A stretch of 18,982 nucleotides of DNA from Marinosulfonomonas sp. PRT-SC04. Its GTDB lineage: Bacteria > Pseudomonadota > Alphaproteobacteria > Rhodobacterales > Rhodobacteraceae. The position numbers were made by a program, and so were the translations under genes. Numbering within the stretch: position 1 is the stretch's first letter; each line of letters starts with the position of its first letter. The stretch covers positions 1 through 18,982 of the forward strand of contig JPUR01000155.1 of assembly GCA_001321835.1 (NCBI GenBank). The letters run 5' to 3'. Shown piece by piece: positions 7,116-13,484 of this stretch. Below the pieces are notes generated by a model, which saw only the letters and a program-made list of their open reading frames with translations, made no database searches and was not told the origin of the DNA.

Positions 7116-7901
7116 TTATTTGCCGCTCCAGATCGGGTCGCGCTTTTCCGCAAAGGCGCGTGCCCCTTCCAGCTGATCATCGGATGAATACAGCGCTTTG
7201 ACGGTGGGGAATTTGCTGCCGGTGATCATATCCATGGCATCCTGAAACTTCATATTCTCAGCTTCGCGCACCACTTCTTTGATCGCGGCCTGCACCAAGG
7301 GCGGACCTGCGGCCAGCTCTGCGGCCAGCTCATGCGCCTTTTCCATCAGGTTCGCGGCGGGGTGAATATGGTTCACAAAGCCCCATTTATGCGCCTCTTC
7401 AACATCGAGCCAACGGCCCGTCAGCAACATGTCCATCGCCACATGATACGGAATGCGTTTGGGCAATTTCAACGAGGCCGCATCGGCAATGGTGCCCGAG
7501 CGAATTTCAGGCAGCGCAAAACTGGCGTGTTCAGCGGCAAGGATCAGATCGCACGACAGCGCCAACTCCAGTCCACCACCGCAAGCAATGCCGTTCACCG
7601 CCGCAATCACCACCTTGTTCATGCCCTGCAATTCCTGCAAGCCGCCAAATCCACCGATGCCATAATCACCATCGACCGCATCGCCACCGGCCGCGGCCTT
7701 CAAGTCCCAACCGGGGCAGAAAAACTTATCACCAGCCCCCGTCAGGATCGCGACCCGCAATTTAGGGTCATCGCGAAAATCCGCGAACACTTGGCCCATA
7801 ATCCGGCTGGTGGCCAGATCAATGGCGTTGGCTTTGGGGCGGTCCAAGGTGATTTCCAGCACCTTGCCGACAATGCGGGTTTTGATCGGGCTATCAGTCA
7901 T
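7116..7901 (-). CDS. caiD: CaiD-like carnitinyl/enoyl-CoA hydratase
   Basis: A 261-residue crotonase-fold enzyme, the same length as E. coli CaiD. The oxyanion-hole segment is GGGLELALSCD (108-118). E112 and E132 (in ALPEIRSG) fall at the positions of the two active-site glutamates of CaiD-type enoyl-CoA hydratases. The C-terminal AEKRDPIWSGK closely resembles the CaiD tail. The expected reaction is reversible hydration of crotonobetainyl-CoA to carnitinyl-CoA, or the same step on a related 2-enoyl-CoA (inference). It is the last gene of the minus-strand operon. Its ATG overlaps the stop of the acyl-CoA synthetase by 8 bases, with GGAG just upstream. Generic enoyl-CoA hydratase activity is the main alternative. 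Confidence 0.8.
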   Translation of the reverse strand: MTDSPIKTRIVGKVLEITLDRPKANAIDLATSRIMGQVFADFRDDPKLRVAILTGAGDKFFCPGWDLKAAAGGDAVDGDYGIGGFGGLQELQGMNKVVIAAVNGIACGGGLELALSCDLILAAEHASFALPEIRSGTIADAASLKLPKRIPYHVAMDMLLTGRWLDVEEAHKWGFVNHIHPAANLMEKAHELAAELAAGPPLVQAAIKEVVREAENMKFQDAMDMITGSKFPTVKALYSSDDQLEGARAFAEKRDPIWSGK

Positions 7902-9936
7902 TTATTTCTCCTATCAGGATCAGGGCATCTGCGGCGATGGCGTCATTGGCGCGACACAGCAGCGGGTTTACTTCGATTTCTTGCACAACGCCGTGGGCCG
8001 CGATCACATAGTCTTGCACGGACAAGGCGGCGTCAACGATTGCGTCAATATTGGCGGCGGGTGCGCCGCGATAGCCGTGCAGAAGCTTGGCTATTTTCAG
8101 GCTGTTCAACGCGATTTTTATCGCATCTGGCGTGGTCGGGATCAGCAGTGAAACACTGTCTTGGATCAACTCGGTCAAGGTGCCGCCCGCGCCGATGGTC
8201 AACACATAGCCATGCGCCGGATCCAACACCACACCGATGATCAGCTCGCAAACCACATCGGTGATCATCTGCTCCAACAAGAAACTGCCACAGGGCATTT
8301 TAGCGGCGGCGGCGAGCACTTGGGCCGTGTCCATCAGGTTCAGCACGACGGCTCCAGCCTCGGTTTTATGCGCGACGCCTTCGCCTTTTAACACCAAAGG
8401 AAAGCCAAGATCGGTGGCGGTATCGGCCAGTTGATCAAGGCAGGATCGCTGTGAGCGCGGGATATTCAGGCCGTGTTTGGTCAGAGCCGCTTTGGCCTCA
8501 GCCTCGGTTAGGGGGGCAGGGTTGTTCGGCTCACGCGGCAGTAAAATCGGTGCCGAGATCGGCTGATAACGCCCACATCCAGCGCCGATACGCGCGGCGG
8601 TCAACGCTTCCTGCAAGCCGCACAGCGGGACAATGCCCGCTTCGGTTAGCTGCTTTGCGACAGGTTCCGGCATGTTCTCGGGCAAGGAGGCGGCGATGGC
8701 CATCGGTTGCCCCGTGCGGGCGCGGGTTTGGGTGATGGCGTCAATCACGCTGTCCCAGTCTGAGGCATCGCACAGATCTGCGCGCGGAAAATCCGACACC
8801 AAAATGCCAAGCGCCAAATCAGGATCCATCATCGCGCTAAACGCATTGGTCATCGCGGCGGTGTCGGCCCAGATATAGGTGTGGTAATCGAGCGGATTGG
8901 CGAGCTTGACCTTCGGCCCCAAAGCGGTGCGCAGATTTTGATGCTGGGTGCTGTTCAGAGGTGGGAAAATGATGCCGGTTGTGAGCGCCAGATCGGCCAT
9001 CAAACTGGCTTCACCGCCGGAACAAGACATCGATGCGATCCGGTTAGAGGACAGCGGGCCGGTGATGTGCAACAGCTTCAGCGCCTCAATGAATTCGGGC
9101 AGCGTATCAACCTGCGGAATGCTAAGACGGCGCAACAAAGCCCGCGCGCCAGCGTTGCTGCCCGCAAGCGAAGCTGTGTGAGAAATGGTGGCGGCGCGGG
9201 CTTGATCCGATTGACCAACCTTCAGCGCGATGATTGATTTTCCGAGGATTTTGGCATGCTGGCTGAGTGCTTCGAGCGCGCGGATGTCACCAACCCCATC
9301 GATGTGCAGGCCAAGGGCGGTGATGCGGGGATCATCGAGCAATTCGGTGCCTATTTCGGCGAGCCCGATCTGGGCCTGATTGCCTGCGGTGACCATATAG
9401 GCCAGCGGCAGGGCGCGGCGCTGCATGGTGATGTTGATGGCGATGTTGGAGGATTGGGTGATGATCGCCACGCCGCTGCTGACCTTGGTGACACCATGCT
9501 GATCTGGCCATAAAAGTGCGCCGTCAAGCGCGTTGATGAAACCATAGCAATTTGGCCCAATGATCGGCATGTCGCCCGCTGCCTTTAGTAATTGGGCTTG
9601 CAGGTCGGCGCCGTCACTGATCTCGTCAATAGCTTCCTGAAAGCCCGAGGCAAAGCAAACAGCACCGCCTGCACCGCGTTGTGACAGCACGCTGACGGCA
9701 TCAATAGTGGCGCGGCTGTTGATGCCAATGAAGCTCGCATCAGGAACCGCGGGCAGGTTTTCGATGGAGGAAAACGTGACCTCACCTGCAATACTGGATT
9801 TGGTCGGATGCACGGGCCAAATGGAGCCGGAAAAGCCGAATTTCCGCGCCTGTTTTATTACATTTTCGCACCATGCCCCACCGCCGATGACGGCAATGGT
9901 TTTGGGACGCAAAAGCCGGTTTAGGGGGCGCTTCAT
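7894..9936 (-). CDS. NDP-forming acyl-CoA synthetase (fused CoA-binding and ATP-grasp)
   Basis: A 680-residue single-chain member of the ADP-forming acyl-CoA synthetase superfamily. Domain order: CoA-binding Rossmann domain (about 8-130, KTIAVIGGG and GPNCYGFIN), succinyl-CoA synthetase-like ligase domains (about 145-440, with the expected phosphorylated histidine H253 in SHTASLAG), and an ATP-grasp domain (about 460-675, GFPLVLKGEG, TIGAGGTLTEL, EIEVNPLL). It would activate an organic acid to its CoA thioester, here probably the operon's substrate (inference). It takes the place filled by AMP-forming CaiC or transferase CaiB in E. coli carnitine metabolism. The start at 9936 has GGAG (9944-9947) 7 bases upstream and begins MKRPLNRLLRP just before the Rossmann domain. 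The frame is open to 10092, but the extra 52 residues are repeat-derived. Confidence 0.88.
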   Translation of the reverse strand: MKRPLNRLLRPKTIAVIGGGAWCENVIKQARKFGFSGSIWPVHPTKSSIAGEVTFSSIENLPAVPDASFIGINSRATIDAVSVLSQRGAGGAVCFASGFQEAIDEISDGADLQAQLLKAAGDMPIIGPNCYGFINALDGALLWPDQHGVTKVSSGVAIITQSSNIAINITMQRRALPLAYMVTAGNQAQIGLAEIGTELLDDPRITALGLHIDGVGDIRALEALSQHAKILGKSIIALKVGQSDQARAATISHTASLAGSNAGARALLRRLSIPQVDTLPEFIEALKLLHITGPLSSNRIASMSCSGGEASLMADLALTTGIIFPPLNSTQHQNLRTALGPKVKLANPLDYHTYIWADTAAMTNAFSAMMDPDLALGILVSDFPRADLCDASDWDSVIDAITQTRARTGQPMAIAASLPENMPEPVAKQLTEAGIVPLCGLQEALTAARIGAGCGRYQPISAPILLPREPNNPAPLTEAEAKAALTKHGLNIPRSQRSCLDQLADTATDLGFPLVLKGEGVAHKTEAGAVVLNLMDTAQVLAAAAKMPCGSFLLEQMITDVVCELIIGVVLDPAHGYVLTIGAGGTLTELIQDSVSLLIPTTPDAIKIALNSLKIAKLLHGYRGAPAANIDAIVDAALSVQDYVIAAHGVVQEIEVNPLLCRANDAIAADALILIGEIND

Positions 9937-9967
9937 GGGCGGGCTCCGGTGGTTGGGGCGATGGTGG

Positions 9968-10004
9968 ATGCCTCCGGCGGGGATATTTTGGAAAAGAAGA
10001 AACC
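9968..10004 (+). repeat. 37-nt intergenic repeat, copy 1
   Basis: Begins ATGCCTCCGGCGGGGATATT and ends in a purine-rich GAAAAGAAGAAA segment. It matches copy 2 (10115-10151, opposite strand) at 31 of 37 positions. It lies in the gap between the acyl-CoA dehydrogenase and acyl-CoA synthetase genes. Confidence 0.8.
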
Positions 10005-10059
10005 AAATTTTAATAAAATTGTTGTCATATCTAGAGGCGGTACAGGCGGGGACGCCGAT

Positions 10060-10079
10060 GGCCGTAAAAGGAGACGGCC
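10060..10079 (-). other. Hairpin H2 in operon gap
   Basis: GGCCGT (10060-10065) pairs with ACGGCC (10074-10079), giving a perfect 6-bp stem. On the transcribed minus strand the loop reads CUCCUUUU. Its outer arm shares bases 10077-10079 with the larger hairpin H1, so the two cannot form completely at the same time. Confidence 0.55.
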
Positions 10080-10107
10080 CTTCACTCTGCATGTCAGGGT
10101 GAAGGGC
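10077..10107 (-). other. Strong 13-bp hairpin H1 in operon gap
   Basis: GCCCTTCACTCTG (10077-10089) pairs with CAGGGTGAAGGGC (10095-10107): 13 bp with one G-U (or A-C) position and a 5-base loop. It lies between two same-strand genes. On the transcribed strand only a short T-run (four T) follows, so it could be a leaky terminator or an mRNA-stabilising or processing element. Confidence 0.7.
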
Positions 10108-10114
10108 TGCGCCG

Positions 10115-10151
10115 CCTTTCTTCTTTTCATAAATATCCGCGCCGCAGGCAT
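10115..10151 (-). repeat. 37-nt intergenic repeat, copy 2 (inverted)
   Basis: Reads on the minus strand as ATGCCTGCGGCGCGGATATT followed by the same purine-rich GAAAAGAAGAAA block. It faces copy 1 across hairpins H1 and H2. It ends 8 bases from the true stop codon of the acyl-CoA dehydrogenase. Confidence 0.8.
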
Positions 10152-10158
10152 TTAATTC

Positions 10159-11318
10159 TTATGCTCCCAGTGGTCGTAGAAGGTCGCGGCTGATGATGTG
10201 GCGCTGGATTTCTGATGTGCCATCCCAGATCCGTTCAACCCGTGCGTCTCGCCAAAAGCGTTCAATTGGGAAATCGTCCATCAAGCCCATACCGCCGAAA
10301 ATTTGCAGCGTGGTGTCGGTGACGCGGCCCAGCATTTCACTGGCGTAGAGTTTGGCCGAGGCGATTTCGCGGTTGGCGGGCAGGCCTTGGTCCAGTCGCC
10401 ACGCGGCGGCCAGTGTGAGCCAGTCGGCAGCGTCGATTCGGTGATCATGTCGGCGATTTGAAAGCTGATGCCTTGGAACTTACCAATTGGTTGGCCGAAT
10501 TGTTCGCGTTCAGCCGTGAAATTTAGTGCCAGATCAAAGCAACGGCGCGCACGTCCAACGGCCATGGTGGCAACCGTGATACGGGTGGCGTAGAGCCATT
10601 CGTTCATCACTGCAAAGCCACCATCGACCTCGCCTAGAACTTGGGCGTCCGGCAGGCGGCAATCATCAAAATCGAGGATCATGTTTTTGTAGCCACGGTG
10701 GCTGACGGATTTGTAACCGTCGCGGATCGTGAAGCCCGGGGTGCCGCGATCGACCAGAAATGTGGTGATGCGTTTTTTCGGGCCGCGCGGGGTTTCGTCC
10801 ACGCCGGTGGCGACAAAAACGATGATGAAATCGGCGTGTTCGGCCCCTGATATGAAGTGTTTGGTGCCGTTCAAAACCCAGTCGCCGCCATCGCGTACCG
10901 CAGAGCATTTCATCCCGCGTATGTCGGATCCAGCAGAGGGTTCGGTCATCGCCAGCGCGTCCATTCGTTCGCCGCGCACTGCGGGCAGTAGGTAGCGCTC
11001 GATCTGGTCGCCTTCGCAGGCCATCAGGATGTTTTGTGGTCGGCCAAAGAAATGGGTCAGGGCCATTGAGCCGCGGCCAAGTTCGCGCTCAACCAGTGCG
11101 AATTCAAGGTGTGACAGGCCTGCGCCGCCGACAGATTCAGGGAAGTTACAGGCGTAAAACCCCAGATCAAGGGTTTTCTGTTTGATCGCTGCGGCCACAT
11201 CATCCGGCACTTCGCCGCTGCGCTCAACCGTGGTTTCATGCGGATAAATCTCGTTCTCAACAAAGCTTCGCACGGTCGAGACGATCATTTTTTGCTCGTC
11301 AGTTAGGCCAAAATTCAT
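10159..11318 (-). pseudogene. Acyl-CoA dehydrogenase with a one-base frameshift
   Basis: An FAD-dependent acyl-CoA dehydrogenase, the likely desaturation step of the operon. Residues 1 to about 293 are normal: FAD/substrate motif AMTEPSAGSD at 123-132, LNGTKHFISGA, and the AEREQFGQPIGKFQ helix. After ADMITE the frame changes, and the annotated-looking frame ends at 10281 with unrelated residues. Moving one base restores IDAADWLTLAA, then SAKLYASEMLGR, LQIFGGMGLMDDF and DGTSEIQRHII to a stop at 10159. The total of 1160 bases is one short of 387 codons, so one base is missing. The best site is 10437-10438, where GAAATC has become GAATC. The intact protein would be 386 residues. The start is ATG at 11318 with AAGGA at 11325-11329, and it begins 3 bases after the BKACE stop. 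The cause may be mutation or a sequencing error. Confidence 0.9.
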
Positions 11319-11321
11319 GTT

Positions 11322-12233
11322 CTATCCTTGCGGTGCTTGTTTGGTCAGGCCGAGCTTTTTGCGCACTTCGGCAGGGCCGATCACACGCGCTCCCATCGCC
11401 TCGATGATGGTGCGGGCGCGCGACACCAGTGCCTCGTTGGTGGCAAGCTCGCCTTTGCCCAGCCAGAGGTTGTCTTCAAGTCCGACCCGCACGTTGCCGC
11501 CGGCCAAAACGGCCGCCGCGACATAGGCCATTTCGTTGCGTCCGATCGAGAATGCTGACCAGTTCCAATCGCTGGGCACGTTGTTGACCATCGCCATGAA
11601 GGTGTTCAAATCGTCCGGCGCGCCCCACGGGATGCCCATGCAAAGCTGCACCAAAGCGGGCGCTTCGAGCACACCATCAGCGACCAGTTGTTTGGCCAGC
11701 CAGAGGTGGCCGGTGTCAAAGGCCTCGACCTCGGGTTTGACGCCAAATCCGGTCATCATCCGGCCCATTGCGGCCAACATGCCGGGGGTGTTGGTCATCA
11801 CGTAGTCGGCCTCGGCAAAGTTCATGGTGCCGCAATCCAGCGTGCAAATTTCGGGGCGGCATTCGCCAATATGGGCGACGCGTTCCGCCGCACCTACCAT
11901 GTCGGTGCCTTCAATCAGCGGTAGGGGCGCGTCGGGTTTGCCAAACACCATGTCGCCGCCCATGCCTGCCGTCAGGTTCAGCACCACATCGACATCCGAG
12001 GCGCGGATCAGGTCGGTCAATTCGCGGTAGAGTTTCAGGTCTCGCGAAGGTGCGCCGGTTTCGGGGTCACGCACATGGCAATGCACCACGGCGGCACCGG
12101 CGCGCGCGGCGGCAATGGCGCTGTCGGCGATTTGGCCGGGCGAGCGCGGCACATGCGGGCTGCGATCTTGGGTGCTGCCCGATCCGGTCACGGCACAGGT
12201 GATGAAAACGTCTTGGTTCATTTGCAGCGGCAT
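11322..12233 (-). CDS. BKACE (DUF849) beta-keto acid cleavage enzyme
   Basis: A 303-residue TIM-barrel metalloenzyme of the beta-keto acid cleavage family (3-keto-5-aminohexanoate cleavage enzyme type). It condenses acetyl-CoA with a beta-keto acid and releases acetoacetate plus a new acyl-CoA. H51 and H53 in VVHCHVRDPETG and E253 in VRVGLEDN are the expected Zn ligands. The N-terminal ITCAVTGS strand is typical. Members of this family act on 3-dehydrocarnitine in carnitine degradation (CdhC). With the CaiD-like hydratase and CdhR-like regulator nearby, that or a related betaine is the favoured substrate (inference). The ATG at 12233 is preceded by GAGG with 6-base spacing. It is the first gene of the minus-strand operon and is divergent from the regulator. 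Confidence 0.85.
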   Translation of the reverse strand: MPLQMNQDVFITCAVTGSGSTQDRSPHVPRSPGQIADSAIAAARAGAAVVHCHVRDPETGAPSRDLKLYRELTDLIRASDVDVVLNLTAGMGGDMVFGKPDAPLPLIEGTDMVGAAERVAHIGECRPEICTLDCGTMNFAEADYVMTNTPGMLAAMGRMMTGFGVKPEVEAFDTGHLWLAKQLVADGVLEAPALVQLCMGIPWGAPDDLNTFMAMVNNVPSDWNWSAFSIGRNEMAYVAAAVLAGGNVRVGLEDNLWLGKGELATNEALVSRARTIIEAMGARVIGPAEVRKKLGLTKQAPQG

Positions 12234-12286
12234 TGTGGACCTCTTGAAATTATTTCCTGATCCAAGGTTAGGCGGAGTTGATTTTT

Positions 12287-13333
12287 GTGACCATGCAATA
12301 TTGCATGTGGATCATGCGAAGTTGGTACAAATCATCGGATAAACCGCAGCGGATCGGGGTTTTATTGTTCGAGCGGTTCTCGAACCATTGTCTGGCCAAT
12401 ACGGTCGAGCCATTGCGCGCGGCCAATATGTTGTTGGGGCGCCGGGTTTATGAATGGACGTTCATGAGCCATGATGGGGCGCCTGTGCAATCATCGAGCG
12501 GCTTGCCGGTGGCGGCGCAAATGGCGTTGTCGCAATCGGCGGGGGGCGATGTTTTGTTCCTGATCCCAAGCTATCAGCATCAGGAGTTTGTGACCCCTGC
12601 GGTGTTGCGCTCTTTGCGCAGTGCGGCGGCGCGCTATGATGTGATGGCGGGTTTGGATATGGGCAGCTGGCTGTTGGCGGCGGCGGGGTTGCTTGAGGGC
12701 TATCAGGCGGCGATCCATTGGGATGAGGTGGATAATTTTCAGGAGGCATTTCCCGAGGTGTCGGTGGTGCGGGCGCGGGTGTTGATGGACCGTGATCGGT
12801 GGTCTTGTGGCGGGGCGATGACCGCGTTTGAGCTGATTTTACGGATGATCGGCGACACCCATGGTGAGGCGTTGCGCATGGAGGTTGCCTCGTTGTTTAT
12901 GCATGGTGAAAGTGCGGTGCAGATGCGTGGGGATGATCCGGTGATGGGGTCGAGTATAGGGAGTGTGACAGGGAGTGTGACGGGGCAAGTGAGCGCCGCG
13001 ATGGCGATTATGCGTCAGAACATTGAAGAGCCGTTGCGCATGTCGGAAATTGCCGATGCGTTGGAGGTGAGCCAGCGTAAACTGGAGCGGTTGTTTCAGG
13101 CCGAACTGGGGGCGGGGCCTCAGAAGGTGTACCGGCGCATGCGTCTGTTGGCGGCACGTCGGTTTGTTGTGCAAACCGGCCTGACAATTGTTGAAATAGC
13201 GATCCGCTGTGGATATCGTGACCCCAGCGCCATGACCCGTGCCTTTCGTGAGAAATTCGGGGTCTCGCCACGCGATCTTCGGATTGAAATCTCAAAAAAT
13301 CCGGTGTTTTTGTTGACTGGGCAATCAAAATAA
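12287..13333 (+). CDS. GATase1/AraC-family regulator (CdhR/GbdR/GlxA type)
   Basis: About 348 residues. The N-terminal half (about 20-185) is a DJ-1/PfpI-like class I glutamine amidotransferase-fold ligand domain, beginning RIGVLLFERFSNHCLANT. The usual nucleophile elbow reads GLDMGSWLLA, without a catalytic cysteine, as in regulators of this group. The C-terminus carries two AraC helix-turn-helix motifs (MSEIADALEVSQRKLERLF and IVEIAIRCGYRDPSAMTRAF). Relatives sense carnitine (CdhR), glycine betaine (GbdR), sarcosine (SouR) or arginine. It is divergent from the catabolic operon and upstream of the transporter, so it probably controls both (inference). The start is uncertain: GTG 12287 has GGAG 9 bases upstream, while ATG 12314 would give an N-terminus nearer the family length and free the palindrome as 5' leader. 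Confidence 0.85.
   Translation: MTMQYCMWIMRSWYKSSDKPQRIGVLLFERFSNHCLANTVEPLRAANMLLGRRVYEWTFMSHDGAPVQSSSGLPVAAQMALSQSAGGDVLFLIPSYQHQEFVTPAVLRSLRSAAARYDVMAGLDMGSWLLAAAGLLEGYQAAIHWDEVDNFQEAFPEVSVVRARVLMDRDRWSCGGAMTAFELILRMIGDTHGEALRMEVASLFMHGESAVQMRGDDPVMGSSIGSVTGSVTGQVSAAMAIMRQNIEEPLRMSEIADALEVSQRKLERLFQAELGAGPQKVYRRMRLLAARRFVVQTGLTIVEIAIRCGYRDPSAMTRAFREKFGVSPRDLRIEISKNPVFLLTGQSK
12292..12307. promoter_or_regulatory. 16-bp perfect palindrome, candidate operator
   Basis: CATGCAATATTGCATG is a perfect inverted repeat in the region between the divergent BKACE and regulator genes. A second partial repeat unit, CATGC at 12313-12317, follows in inverted relation to GCATG at 12303-12307. It overlaps or directly precedes the regulator start, depending on which start codon is used. 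Which protein binds it is unknown. Confidence 0.5.
12959..12982 (+). repeat. 12-bp tandem repeat, two copies, in regulator linker
   Basis: GGGAGTGTGACA is followed directly by GGGAGTGTGACG. In frame it gives GSVTGSVTG in the linker between the ligand domain and the DNA-binding domain. Confidence 0.75.
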
Positions 13334-13484
13334 ACAAGCATGGGGCCTGAGGGTGATGAGAAACGCTGTCTGGAGGGGCTTGGGAAGTAACGATAATCAC
13401 TGTGTTTAAAGCGTGTCGGACCGAGTAACGTGACTACAAGAATCAGGCCAAAGGCCGAATGAAAAAATAGGGAGAGAAGATTAG

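Noticed and set aside
7332..8240. Long open frame on the plus strand antisense to the caiD-like and acyl-CoA synthetase genes
   Set aside because: It crosses two well-conserved minus-strand genes, has no recognisable domain and has a composition typical of a reverse-frame shadow.
9937..10092. 52-residue N-terminal extension of the acyl-CoA synthetase
   Set aside because: It is encoded by the intergenic repeat and hairpin region, and a good ribosome site (9944-9947) precedes the internal ATG at 9936.
13334..13484. Gap between the regulator and the binding-protein gene searched for promoter and terminator
   Set aside because: GATAAT at 13392-13397 resembles a -10 box, but no fitting -35 exists; the GGCC/GGCC hairpin near 13446 has only a 4-bp stem.
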